Position numbers and translations under genes: made by a program
The notes under the pieces: generated by a model
The model's database searches: none
Seen by the model: only the letters and a program-made list of their open reading frames with translations
Told to the model about the DNA's origin: nothing
NCBI RefSeq assembly: GCF_017310545.1
Contig: NZ_CP066203.1
Location: 1,364,001 to 1,428,000 of the forward strand
Length of the DNA: 64,000 nucleotides
Source: Methylacidimicrobium sp. B4
GTDB lineage: Bacteria > Verrucomicrobiota > Verrucomicrobiia > Methylacidiphilales > Methylacidiphilaceae
Reading direction: 5' to 3'
In this document: piece by piece, positions 18,139-27,114 of the stretch
Numbering within the stretch: the first letter of the stretch is position 1
Layout of the letters: every line of letters begins with the position of its first letter

Positions 18139-19217
18139 CGGCGGCGGATCGCATCGAGCAGCTGGCTCCGACCTGCCGTCTCTTCCCCGAGCTCGGGATC
18201 TCGGGTCCCGACGATCTCCGCACGCTCCTGGAGATCGCCTTGGGAAGCCCGAAAGCCCTCGATGGCTTCGTGCCATACGGCGGCATCTGGAGCCACGCGG
18301 TCGCACCGCGACGGATTTACCACGTCTTGGCGAGCACCCTTCCCGTTTCGGGATGGCGCTCTCTCCTGGAAGGCCTGCTTCTGGGATCGGAGAATCTTCT
18401 CCAGTGTCCCGAGGAACAGCGGGATGCGATGGCCCGTTTTCGCGCGGCTCTGCCGCCGGCTCTCCGGAAGCTGACCCGGATATTGCCATCGTATTCCGAG
18501 GAGATCCTCGCCTCGGCTGACGCCGTCGTGGTCTTTGGGAGGGACGAGACCATCGATCACTTCCGGTCGCGCTGCCGGAACGGGCAGATCTTCGTCGGCT
18601 ACGGACATCGAGCGAGCCTGCTCTGGCTCGGGGGGATCCGCCAGCCGACGCAGGTCCTGGCGCAAGCCCTCGCTCGAGACCTGACGGCCTATGATCAGCT
18701 GGGCTGCCTCTCCCCGCAGTGCCTCATCGTCGAGCCCGGAGCCGCGGTCCTCTCCTTGGCAAAGCTCTTGATCCGTGCGCTTTCCGAGGAGGCTCGGGCT
18801 CGACCCGTTCGCCGCCGCGCCGAGGAGGCCGCTCGGATCCGCGAAGCCCGCACGGTCGCTCGCGCGCTCGGCTGGCCCACCTGGGACGACGGGGAGGAGC
18901 TCCAATGGACCCTCGCGGTCCGCGATCTCCCCCAATTTGCGCCCACCTGCGGCCATCGGGTTCTCTACCTCGACCCGGTTCCGAGAAAACGGCTCGCGGA
19001 TTGGCTGGCTCCGCTCCAGGGTCATCTCTCCTCGGTCGGAGTCGGAGCAGCATTACCGGCTTCCCTCCGCAAGCTCTTTTGCCGTCTTGGAGCGAGCCGC
19101 TTCTGCCCGGCGGGAACGATGCAGTCCCCCTCTCCCCTCTGGCATCACGACGGAAGGCCACCGCTGACCGACCTGATCCGCTGGATCGATTGGGAAGGAC
19201 CGTTCCTAAAACCATAG
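18135..19217 (+). CDS. luxC: LuxC-like long-chain acyl-CoA/acyl-protein reductase
   Basis: 360 residues; the ATG at 18135 overlaps the luxE stop. It resembles the aldehyde-dehydrogenase-like LuxC family, with an N-terminal substrate region, a central nucleotide-binding part (A-V-V-V-F-G-R-D-E-T), and L-G-C-L-S-P-Q-C-L-I-V-E, where Cys191 matches the acyl-accepting cysteine. Its end (W-H-H-D-G-R-P-P-L-T-D-L) is typical, so it appears full length. Length is shorter than the roughly 480 residues of Vibrio LuxC. It would reduce the LuxE-bound acyl group to a fatty aldehyde with NADPH. The decayed IS607 element abuts its stop codon. Confidence 0.85.
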   Translation: MTAADRIEQLAPTCRLFPELGISGPDDLRTLLEIALGSPKALDGFVPYGGIWSHAVAPRRIYHVLASTLPVSGWRSLLEGLLLGSENLLQCPEEQRDAMARFRAALPPALRKLTRILPSYSEEILASADAVVVFGRDETIDHFRSRCRNGQIFVGYGHRASLLWLGGIRQPTQVLAQALARDLTAYDQLGCLSPQCLIVEPGAAVLSLAKLLIRALSEEARARPVRRRAEEAARIREARTVARALGWPTWDDGEELQWTLAVRDLPQFAPTCGHRVLYLDPVPRKRLADWLAPLQGHLSSVGVGAALPASLRKLFCRLGASRFCPAGTMQSPSPLWHHDGRPPLTDLIRWIDWEGPFLKP

Positions 19218-19231
19218 ACAACCATCCCCCC

Positions 19232-20863
19232 CTAGCAGGGAAGGTCGTCGATGACGTCGGCCGAACAGTTCTGCCGACGGTTCGCGTGCCGGGATTCCGC
19301 CGGCAATGCCCAGGTGGCGCCCAATGCCCGCGTTTCCGGGAGCAAAGGCGCGGGCGGCTCTCGCAAGCCTCCCGACCCGGCATGCGCTGCATGCGCCGCT
19401 TTGAGCCTCCTCCGAACCTCCGACCAGAACGACCACACAGGCTTCGCCCGATTCCTCGCGGGTAGGGCAAAGGTGAGGTGGCCGCCATTGCGGGCCGGCG
19501 CGGGCGGCCTCCCGCACGGTCGGACGCTTGGGAGAGGCCCAAGCCTCTCCTGGCCACGGCATAGGCCGCGCCCTGGTGAGACCTCATACCGTGATGACGC
19601 GCGTGGTTCATGGCACCCATCACGGAAGTATAGGCCGGATCGACTTCGATCCCCTCGATTCCGGCTCGAAAACAGGCCGCCTTGAGCAGGGAAATGGTCT
19701 TGGAGTAGCCAAACGACGAGATCTTCCTGGCGGCGGATGGACTTGCCACCTCAAGCTCAGCCCTCCTTTTCTTGAGATCCAGCCGCTCAAGGACCAGGGG
19801 AAGACCACGCTCCCGGGCCATCTCCACAATCATCCTCGCCGCGTCGCCGATGATCGCCTTGGCTTGATCTTCGGTCTTGCCGTAGAGGTTGAGATCCACC
19901 CGAAGGGCCCGCCGCAGGTTGCCGAACCGGTCCGTCTCCGCCACGGCCAGATGGTCGTGGTTGATGTCGATCCCAACCGCTCCCGCCAGACGGCTCGTTG
20001 CAACGGGAACGGGCTTGGCCGGGACGCTCGCGAAGACCCGCCAGCCCTTCCGGTCCCTTAAAAAGCGGTAGCTTACCGCCACTCCCTCCCGCTTCCGGAC
20101 AGGCTTGCCCGTCTTGGTTTGCGAAAAGACAACCCGGCTCGCGGCAAGCGCCTGAAGGATCTCCTCCTGGCCATAGGCGAATCGCACGCCGGGAATGACC
20201 AGAAGCTTGCCATCCGTGGCCAGCGCATCGGGAAGACGTAGACGCAGCGTGAGACTGCCGTCTTCCTCGACCGAAGCCTGGCAGGACTGGTTGCCCGCGG
20301 TCTCGTCCTTCGATCCGATCACGAAGAACTGGCCGCTCCGCGCCGCCTGCCACTCCTTTTTCCACTCCGCATGGCTGGCATAACCGTTCTCCTTGAGGGC
20401 AAACTGCTTGCGGAAGAGGCGGCGGGAGCCGAAGCAGAGGCGGACGCGACCCGAGTCCCGGTCGGCGATCCGTGCCGCAAGCCTGGCGCGAAGGCTTCCA
20501 AGCCGCCGCTTCTTCTGGTGCAGCTTCTCGGAGCCCGGCTCCCTCGCCTCGAGAATGCGGACGACGCTTTCGGCTCTCTGGATGCGGGACTCGGCCTCGA
20601 CGATCCACTCCGGAAGACGCTCCCGGATCGAGGCGATCTTGCCCTCGAGGCCCACGCGAATCGCGTGGAACTGCCGGGCGGTGATCCCAAAGCGCCGCAG
20701 GAACTCACACTTGAGATCGCCCATCGGAATCCCCACCCGCATCCTGGCAAAGAGGGCCCGCTTGGGCTCGCCCGTAGAGATTTGCATAGGCGTCCAGAGC
20801 CGCGACCTGCTCTGGCGCCAGCCTCAAGCGCGTCTGGTAGGTGAAGACCGGACGATCACTCAT
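19232..20863 (-). pseudogene. tnpB: tnpB-related RNA-guided nuclease gene, frameshifted
   Basis: The original start is probably the ATG at 20863, reading S-D-R-P-V-F-T-Y-Q-T-R-L-R-L-A-P-E-Q. Near 20765 an extra C in a CCC run shifts the frame. The long frame then carries RuvC-I A-V-G-I-D-I-N (first Asp), V-L-E-R-L-D-L (Glu) and the R-S-H-Q-G-A-A-Y-A-V-A-R-R-G-L-G region. Around 19530 the expected sequence moves to a second frame (P-K-R-P-T-V-R-E-A-A), and by about 19490 to a third (N-G-G-H-L-T-F-A-L-P-A-R-N-R-A-K), which ends C-S-A-D-V-I-D-D-L-P-C at 19232. Without correction, a truncated or aberrant product results. Frame comparisons rest on remembered IS607 TnpB sequences. Confidence 0.8.
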
Positions 20864-21257
20864 GGAGAGCCTCGAGCGCCTTTTTCGCCCGCATCAACCG
20901 GTCCCGATGCTCGAGCAGAATGACGCCGACCTTTGGATCGCGCAAGAGCCGCAAGAGCCCCTTGCGATGGCCGGTCATCCCAGAGCCAACCTCCTTGAGC
21001 GCATCGACGATCGGCAACCGCTTGGCGAGCGCCCACTCCGCCAGCCCCGCCAACTGCCTGTCCAGATCGGCCTTCTGGTCGGCGCTGGAGACGCGCGCGT
21101 AAAGGGCAACTCCGCCGGGCTGCCTCTCCTCCGCATGCACGATCACCGTCCCAATCGGCAACTGCTCGATCGGCGCGGGCAGCTTGCCGTCCTTCCCCAT
21201 CCGCCAAGCCGTCTTGGAGCCAATCCCCTGCCGCCTTGCCCAGACGCTCAGCTTCAT
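20856..21257 (-). pseudogene. tnpA: IS607 serine recombinase TnpA, internally deleted
   Basis: 133 residues; intact relatives have about 190-215. The N-terminus M-K-L-S-V-W-A-R-R-Q-G-I is the usual MerR-like DNA-binding start. The resolvase core follows with the catalytic serine in L-Y-A-R-V-S-S-A-D-Q and with V-G-S-G-M-T-G-H-R-K-G-L and E-H-R-D-R-L-M-R. Directly after this the sequence jumps to A-K-K-A-L-E-A-L-H-E, which belongs at the C-terminus. About 50-60 residues, including the long dimer-forming helix region, therefore seem missing in frame. The protein could still fold partly, but normal synapsis is doubtful. Confidence 0.75.
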
Positions 21258-21434
21258 GGGAAAAGAATGCCATGCAACGTGAGTTATGTCTATTGATTAG
21301 TCAACTGTTGGCAACCCCGCCCGCCGGATGGCGGAGAAGCAAGAGTCGGAAGTGGCCGCTAACCGCGCTCTTCCCAGGCGCTCTTCCAACGCACTCTTCA
21401 AAACGCGGAACGGAAGCCCGAGCCGCCTTTCCGC

Positions 21435-21860
21435 TCAGGAGCCTTGTCGGTAGACCTTCTTGGGATCGAAGACCTTTGCGGCTTCGACGAATTCAAGATC
21501 ACCCGAAGGGCCCGGCTTGAGCCGTCGATAGAAGCAGCTCCGATAGCCCACATGACAAGAGGCCCCGCCCTTCACGGAAACCTTCAGCAAAAGGCAATCC
21601 TGGTCACAGTCGACCCGCAGCTCTTGGACCCGCTGGACGAAGCCCGACTCTTCCCCTTTCACCCAGAGCTTCCGGCGCGAGCGGCTATAGTAGGTGGCCA
21701 AGCCCGTGCGAATCGTCTGGTCGAGCGCCTCCCGGTTCATGTAGGCAACCATGAGCACCTCGCCTGTCTCGGCGTCCACGGTGATGCAAGGGATCGTTCC
21801 GGCCGCATCAAACCGGGGTTGGAGACGGGTGCCCTCCTCGATTTCCGAACCCACGCTCAT
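21435..21860 (-). CDS. hisI: phosphoribosyl-AMP cyclohydrolase
   Basis: 141 residues, the stand-alone HisI form without a HisE pyrophosphatase domain. Signature segments are [29 protein letters not shown] and the metal ligands D-C-D-Q-D-C, with [13 protein letters not shown]. It opens the adenine ring of PR-AMP in histidine synthesis. It follows mutS on the same strand after an 80-base gap. The 174 bases between it and tnpA hold no gene; they contain the element's left end. Confidence 0.93.
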   Translation of the reverse strand: MSVGSEIEEGTRLQPRFDAAGTIPCITVDAETGEVLMVAYMNREALDQTIRTGLATYYSRSRRKLWVKGEESGFVQRVQELRVDCDQDCLLLKVSVKGGASCHVGYRSCFYRRLKPGPSGDLEFVEAAKVFDPKKVYRQGS

Positions 21861-21940
21861 ACGTTACGGCATCCTCGCATCGGCTCCGAACCGGGACAAG
21901 GAGAAAGCCGTGCGGGGCCGCTCCAGAGGAGCGGGCGGCC

Positions 21941-24505
21941 TCATCCGACGCGATCTCCCTCCTTCCCGTTCTGCCGCTGCCAGCCGGGGAAGAGGGGGAG
22001 ATCTTCGGCCTCCTCGCGGCGCCGGCGACGGCGAGCCTCTACCGCCTTGCTCCCCGGATCCTCCTCCTCGGCTTCGAGCCCCGATAGCACCTCCGCCGCT
22101 CGGGCGATCGTCCGCTCGGGCAAGCCCGCTAGCCGGGCCACCTGGAGCCCATAGCTCTTGTCGATGACCCCTTCGACGACCTTTCGCAAGTAGACCGCCT
22201 CCCCATCGATCTCTCGAACGGCCAGGGAGAGATTGCGTACCGCACTCCGGTTCCGGGCCAGCTCGGCCAGCTCGTGGTAGTGGGTGGCAAAGAGGGTGAG
22301 GCAGCGGTTTCGGTCGCAGAGCTCCTCGGCCACCGCCCAGGCGATGGAGAGGCCGTCGAAGGTGCTTGTCCCGCGGCCCACCTCGTCCAGGATCACCAGG
22401 CTCCTTTCGGTGGAGTGGCGGAGAAGATTGGCCGTCTCCTGCATTTCGACCAGGAAGGTGCTCTGGCCGCTCGCAAGGTCATCGCTGGCCCCGATCCTCG
22501 TGAAGATCCGGTCAAGGATTCCGATCTTTGCTCGCGCTGCGGGCACGAAGGAGCCGATATGCGCGAGCAGGCAGATGAGGGCGATCTGCCGCAAGTAGGT
22601 GCTCTTGCCGGCCATGTTCGGCCCAGTAAGGATGGCCAAGCGCGCATGGCGGCCATCGAGGTAGGTGTCGTTGGGAACGAAACGTTCGCCAACCAGAGCC
22701 TGCTCGACAACCGGATGGCGGCCACCGACGATTTCGACGATCGGTTCTTCCACCATCTCGGGACGAACATACCCCCTCTCCCGAGCGAGCTCGGCCAGAG
22801 CTGCGGCGACGTCGATCTCGTTGAGCGCCCGCGCAGCCCTCTGAAGAGCGGGGAGCCGCGCGCAAAGAAGTTGCTGCAGGGATCGGAAGAGCTCCCGCTC
22901 GAGCTCGCGCGCACGACCCTCCGCACCGAGGATCTTCTGTTCCATCTCCTGCAGCTCCGGCCGCGTGAATCGTTCCGCATTCGCCAAGGTCTGCCGCCGG
23001 ACATAGTCCGAGGGAACATGAGAGAGCTGGCCGCGAGGCACTTCCAACAGGTAGCCGAAGACCGGATGGTAGCGGAGCTTGAGCGACCGGAGGCCCGTTC
23101 GCTCCCGCTCGCTCCGCTCAAAGGCCAGGAGCCACTCTTTCCCGCTCTCGGCCGCTTCGCGCAGGGCGTCCAAGGCAGGGTCGAAACCCGATTGAAAGAT
23201 GCCTCCTTCCCGGCAGGAGAGAGGGAGGTCGGCCACAAGGGCCCGCTCGATCTCCGCTACCAGGTCCTCCTGCGGCTCGAGATCGCCCCGCCGGCTTGCC
23301 CACTCTCCGGAAAGAGCCAGAAGATCGCGGATCTTCGAGAGCGGCTTGAGAGAATCCTTGATCGCTCCAATCTCCCGGGGGCTCGCCGATCCCTGCGCAA
23401 CCTTCGCAAGCAGCCGCTCCAAATCCCGGATGGTCCGAAGAAGCTCCCGAAGCTCCCGCCGGCTCCGATCTCGCTCCGCCCAAAACGCGATGCCATCCTG
23501 GCGGGCCTGAATCCTCGTCCGGTCGCCGAGAGGCTCGCAGACCCACTGGCGCAAGAGCCTTCCCCCTCCGGGCGTCAGTGTCCGATCGATGGCCTCCAGA
23601 AAGCTCTTTCCTTGGCCCAGGGCGGAGAGAAGCTCCAGGGTACGCTGCGCCACGGCGTCCAGGACGAGCAGGTCGGCCCGGCAGATCGGGGCGATGTCCC
23701 GCACGTGAGAGAGATCTTGCCGGAGCTCCTCCCGCAGGTAGTGAAAGAGCCCCCCCGCGGCCGATAGAGCCAGCGGGGCCGCAGCCAGCCCGAATCCCGC
23801 CAGGGATTTCGTTCCGAAATGAGAGAGCAAGAGCGTCGAAGCATGCTCCTCTGTGAAGGCCCACTTCTTGTGCCGGGTCAGCACGGGCTTGGCGCAGGCT
23901 CCGAGAAGGGCTTGGAGCCCCTTGTCCCGAGTCCGGCACGTCCGCGGATCGGCCGCCTCTTCCGGCAGGAGGATCTCGCTCGGCCGCAGGCGGCAGAGCA
24001 GGTCGGCCAGCTCCCCCTCTCCTCCCAGCTCCCCCGCGCGAAACTCGCCCGTTCCCAAGTCGATAGCCGCCGCGCCCATCTGATTTCGACCAGGAACCAG
24101 AGCCAGGCAGAAGTTATTCTCCTTCGAGCGGAGCGAGCTCGGGTCGAGCAGGCTGCCCGGGCTGATGACCCGGGTGATCTCTCGCCGAACCAGCCGTCCG
24201 GGCTTCGGGGCTTCCACCTGCTCGCAGACCGCTACCCGCCTCCCCGCCTCGACGAGCCGGGCGATGTAGCCGTCGGCCGAATCGACCGGCATTCCGCACA
24301 TCGGCATCCCCTGCCTGTGGGTCAGAGCCAGCCCCAGAAGGCTCGCCCCCGCCTGGGCGTCTTCCCCGAAAAGCTCGTAGAAATCCCCCAGCCGGAAAAG
24401 GAGCAGGACATCTGCGGGCAGCTCGGCTTTCCTTTCACGGTACTGCGCCATCATCGGCGTCTCGGGCGAAGCCTTGACCTCTGGTTGGGATTGTGACGAC
24501 TTCAT
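21941..24505 (-). CDS. mutS: DNA mismatch repair protein MutS
   Basis: 854 residues, full length MutS1. The mismatch-reading F-Y-E motif is present (L-G-D-F-Y-E-L-F, about 40-47). The C-terminal ATPase has Walker A G-P-N-M-A-G-K-S-T-Y-L and Walker B L-V-I-L-D-E-V-G-R-G-T-S-T-F-D-G. It recognises mispairs and recruits MutL, which is encoded 34 kb away in this window. The start at 24505 leaves only 29 bases to the divergent thyA start, so the two promoters must overlap the coding ends. The C-terminus has a basic R-R-R-R-R-E-E-A-E-D stretch. Confidence 0.95.
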   Translation of the reverse strand: MKSSQSQPEVKASPETPMMAQYRERKAELPADVLLLFRLGDFYELFGEDAQAGASLLGLALTHRQGMPMCGMPVDSADGYIARLVEAGRRVAVCEQVEAPKPGRLVRREITRVISPGSLLDPSSLRSKENNFCLALVPGRNQMGAAAIDLGTGEFRAGELGGEGELADLLCRLRPSEILLPEEAADPRTCRTRDKGLQALLGACAKPVLTRHKKWAFTEEHASTLLLSHFGTKSLAGFGLAAAPLALSAAGGLFHYLREELRQDLSHVRDIAPICRADLLVLDAVAQRTLELLSALGQGKSFLEAIDRTLTPGGGRLLRQWVCEPLGDRTRIQARQDGIAFWAERDRSRRELRELLRTIRDLERLLAKVAQGSASPREIGAIKDSLKPLSKIRDLLALSGEWASRRGDLEPQEDLVAEIERALVADLPLSCREGGIFQSGFDPALDALREAAESGKEWLLAFERSERERTGLRSLKLRYHPVFGYLLEVPRGQLSHVPSDYVRRQTLANAERFTRPELQEMEQKILGAEGRARELERELFRSLQQLLCARLPALQRAARALNEIDVAAALAELARERGYVRPEMVEEPIVEIVGGRHPVVEQALVGERFVPNDTYLDGRHARLAILTGPNMAGKSTYLRQIALICLLAHIGSFVPAARAKIGILDRIFTRIGASDDLASGQSTFLVEMQETANLLRHSTERSLVILDEVGRGTSTFDGLSIAWAVAEELCDRNRCLTLFATHYHELAELARNRSAVRNLSLAVREIDGEAVYLRKVVEGVIDKSYGLQVARLAGLPERTIARAAEVLSGLEAEEEDPGSKAVEARRRRRREEAEDLPLFPGWQRQNGKEGDRVG

Positions 24506-24534
24506 TCTTCTCCTACAGTCGGTCCTGACCCGGC

Positions 24535-25329
24535 ATGAGAAATTACCTCGAGCTGCTGAAAACCGTTCTCCGCGACGGCGCCTATCGCCCGGATCGCACG
24601 GGAACCGGCACCTATTCTCTTTTCGGCGCCCAGCTTCGATTCGACCTAACCACCCACTTCCCTCTCCTGACCACCAAGAGAATCCATTGGAAGTCGGTCG
24701 TCCATGAACTTCTCTGGTTCCTCCGCGGGGAAACCAACGTAGCGAGCCTGCGAGCGAACGGGGTCACGATCTGGGATGAATGGGCCGATGCCAAAGGGGA
24801 TTTGGGTCGGATCTACGGGGCGCAATGGCGCGACTGGCGCGGCGCCGACGGAAGCGCGATCGATCAGATCCACGAGCTCCTGGAGCAGATCCGCGGCAAT
24901 CCGTCCAGCCGGCGTCTCCTGGTCACCGCCTGGAATCCCGCCGAGCTCACCCAGATGGCGCTTGCCCCGTGTCATGTCCTCTTTCAATTCTATGTGCAGG
25001 AGGGCTTTCTCTCCTGCCAGCTTTATCAACGGAGCGCCGATCTTTTCCTCGGCGTGCCGTTCAACATCGCCTCCTATTCCCTGCTCACCATCCTGATTGC
25101 GCACGTCTGCGGCCTCCGACCCAAGGAGTTCGTCCATACCCTCGGCGACGTCCACCTCTATGCCAACCACTTGGAACAGGCTCGAATCCAGCTCACCCGC
25201 TCCCCGCGGCCCCTGCCTCGCGTGGAGATCGATCCCAAGATCTGCCGGCTCGAGGACATCCATTACGAAAACATTTCGCTGATCGGCTACGATCCCGCGC
25301 CCTCGATCCGCGCTCCGGTCGCCGTATAG
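24535..25329 (+). CDS. thyA: thymidylate synthase ThyA
   Basis: 264 residues, the same length as Escherichia coli ThyA. The catalytic cysteine lies in [10 protein letters not shown] at residue 146. Other hallmarks are [19 protein letters not shown] and [17 protein letters not shown]. It methylates dUMP to dTMP using methylene-tetrahydrofolate. It diverges from mutS; no folA follows. Confidence 0.96.
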   Translation: MRNYLELLKTVLRDGAYRPDRTGTGTYSLFGAQLRFDLTTHFPLLTTKRIHWKSVVHELLWFLRGETNVASLRANGVTIWDEWADAKGDLGRIYGAQWRDWRGADGSAIDQIHELLEQIRGNPSSRRLLVTAWNPAELTQMALAPCHVLFQFYVQEGFLSCQLYQRSADLFLGVPFNIASYSLLTILIAHVCGLRPKEFVHTLGDVHLYANHLEQARIQLTRSPRPLPRVEIDPKICRLEDIHYENISLIGYDPAPSIRAPVAV

Positions 25330-25388
25330 CACAGGGCCTTCTCTTTTTCCGCCAAGGCCCAAAGCGAGGAGAAGCAGGGATCCTCCGC

Positions 25389-26510
25389 CTAGATGGTCTG
25401 CAGGAAACGGATGAGCTCCTCGCGGGTCGGGCTTGCCGCATGCCGGACATAGAAGCCAGCGCAGGCGATTCCCAGCTGCAGGCAGTAGTCGGCCTTCCAG
25501 CCGAGAAGCCGGCCGGCGGAAAATCCGGCATTGAAATGGTCTCCGGCTTGAGATACGATTTTCGGCCTTGCCGTATGGAGGCATTCCAACCCCTCCTCGC
25601 TTTCCCCGTCCGCGGCGACGGCAAACCTGGGACAGTGGATCACGACGGTAGAGATGCCGACCTTTTCCCGGATGGCCGCAGCCAAGGAGAGCGCACTCGC
25701 AAGATCGAGGTCGGTCCTGGGCAGATGGAGCACGCGGGCAACCGTTTCGCTTTCTTGATCGTTCAAGCTCAAGATTGCGTCGTGGCGTGCCTGGAACTCC
25801 TCAAGAATCTTGAGCGCCGACAGGAGGTCGGCATCGGTGGGGTGGCGAAGATCCCCGAGGTCGAAGAGGAGGAGCTTTCGCGGCGCACCGGACGCATGGC
25901 AAAGCTCGGAAAGCAGTCGTCTCCAGAGGAGAGAAAGATGGGTGAGCCGTGACCAGTTCAGGAACGCGCCAAGATCCGCCTTGGCCCAGAGATCGCGCAG
26001 CGCCGCCTCCCCGACACGCTCCTCCACGAGCTCCCAGGTGATCTCCTCCAAGGGGCGGTAGTCGCCAAAGGAGATGCGCTCGTCGCCGAATTCCAGGACC
26101 CGCTCATAGGCGGGGGGAGCCACGGGATGAACCGAGGCCCGCTTCTCGACCTCGGCAAACGCCCCATGGACGCATCCCTGCTTTCCGCAGGCACCGACGA
26201 AATGGACTTGAGCTCCCAAGGCGCCGAGGGCCGACGAGAGCCAGGGAGCACTCCCGCTCATGCGGGCACGGCCCTCGACCAGCTCGAAAGCCGGATCGGC
26301 TCCTCCTTGCTCCTCGCCACGGAGCCGCGCCAAGAACTGTCCGACCGAAGCAAGAACGGAGTATTGCGCCTGCGATCGGCGATGGTCGATCACTCGAAAC
26401 GACTCCTCCACAAGCCCGTCAAAGCCCACCAGGCAAAGCCGCTTGAGGAGTTGCGCCCGAGCTCCCAAGAGCCGTTCCCGGGTCTGTCGGGCGATCTGCC
26501 GCTGGGACAT
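25389..26510 (-). CDS. PfkB-family sugar kinase-like protein
   Basis: 373 residues. The C-terminal A-G-D-H-F-N-A-G-F-S-A-G-R-L-L-G matches the PfkB/ribokinase signature (G-x-G-D-x-F-x-A-G) with the catalytic Asp kept, though the usual first glycine is changed to S-Q-A-G-D. The middle part (L-N-W-S-R-L-T-H-L, L-L-F-D-L-G-D-L-R) resembles the sugar- and phosphate-binding lobes. The N-terminus is unusually long and charged. The substrate is unknown; the divergence from common fructokinase or ribokinase forms leaves open a special substrate or a non-enzymatic role. A good promoter lies directly upstream at 26525-26553. Confidence 0.65.
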   Translation of the reverse strand: MSQRQIARQTRERLLGARAQLLKRLCLVGFDGLVEESFRVIDHRRSQAQYSVLASVGQFLARLRGEEQGGADPAFELVEGRARMSGSAPWLSSALGALGAQVHFVGACGKQGCVHGAFAEVEKRASVHPVAPPAYERVLEFGDERISFGDYRPLEEITWELVEERVGEAALRDLWAKADLGAFLNWSRLTHLSLLWRRLLSELCHASGAPRKLLLFDLGDLRHPTDADLLSALKILEEFQARHDAILSLNDQESETVARVLHLPRTDLDLASALSLAAAIREKVGISTVVIHCPRFAVAADGESEEGLECLHTARPKIVSQAGDHFNAGFSAGRLLGWKADYCLQLGIACAGFYVRHAASPTREELIRFLQTI

Positions 26511-26524
26511 GGCGATTCTGTTCT

Positions 26525-26553
26525 GCTATACGCCTTTACCGATTTCTTGACAA
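26525..26553 (-). promoter_or_regulatory. sigma70-like promoter for the PfkB-like gene
   Basis: Read on the minus strand, TTGTCA (26553-26548) and TATAGC (26530-26525) are separated by exactly 17 bases. The ATG at 26510 lies 14 bases past the -10 box, implying a very short leader. Confidence 0.5.
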
Positions 26554-26662
26554 TGCTGCGGCGGAAGGAAATGGCTCGGTCTTCGCCCTTGGGCTCGGAG
26601 AGTGCAAAATCGGCTCGACAGGCAGGGGCAATCTCACGGACAAATCTCGCAACAGGCATCCG

Positions 26663-27037
26663 ATGAATCGTCTTCGGGGAGTCGCTGCCGGGCTGCTCGG
26701 GTTTCTGGGGATCGCCGCGGCGACCTACGGCGCCCATCGGCTCTCCGTCTCTCCCCTGCTGCCCCACGCCCAGGAAACCTGGAAAACGGCCGTCCTCTAC
26801 CAGTTCGTCCACACGCTCGCCCTGCTCTCCCTGAGCCGATATCCGAAAGGCTTTGTCCTCGCCTCCCTCTGCTTCCTGATCGGCGTCCTCCTCTTTTCGG
26901 GGAGCCTCTACGCATGGGTCCTCACCGGAAACGGCGGATGGACCCGGGCAACCCCGTTTGGCGGCGGTCTCCTGGGCATCGGCTGGCTCGCTCTCTCCCT
27001 CGAGACGCTCTTTCGCAAGCCTGACTCGGCGGGTTAG
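26663..27037 (+). CDS. DUF423-family small membrane protein
   Basis: 124 residues with four hydrophobic helices. The pattern G-A-A-T-Y-G-A-H-R-type start ([10 protein letters not shown]), [16 protein letters not shown] and L-F-S-G-S-L-Y-A is characteristic of DUF423 (YwdK/YgdD-type) proteins. The family is widespread and its function is unsettled. The start follows C-C-G at 26663 with no strong ribosome site. It precedes clpB by 77 bases. Confidence 0.8.
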   Translation: MNRLRGVAAGLLGFLGIAAATYGAHRLSVSPLLPHAQETWKTAVLYQFVHTLALLSLSRYPKGFVLASLCFLIGVLLFSGSLYAWVLTGNGGWTRATPFGGGLLGIGWLALSLETLFRKPDSAG

Positions 27038-27114
27038 CGACCTGGACGGGATTGCAAAAGCTTTGCGCTTTCCCATCGGCCTCCGCTAACTTGCCGGAGC
27101 GGGCCTATTATCCT

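Larger units (their letters stand above)
19218..21290 (-). mobile_element. decayed IS607-family element (tnpA-tnpB)
   Basis: A serine-recombinase tnpA and a TnpB-related nuclease gene lie in the usual IS607 order with an 8-base overlap (ATGAGTGA). IS607 elements have no inverted repeats or target duplications, so the ends are approximate: left near 21290 beyond the tnpA start, right just past the tnpB stop at 19232, hard against luxC. Both genes carry lesions, so the copy looks immobile unless helped in trans. Confidence 0.8.

Noticed and set aside
22274-23767. 497-codon plus-strand open frame opposite mutS
   Set aside because: Composition is that of a reversed GC-rich gene, without motif or ribosome site.
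27038-27114. CIRCE or other heat-shock operator before clpB
   Set aside because: No inverted TTAGCACTC/GAGTGCTAA repeat is visible in the short gap.
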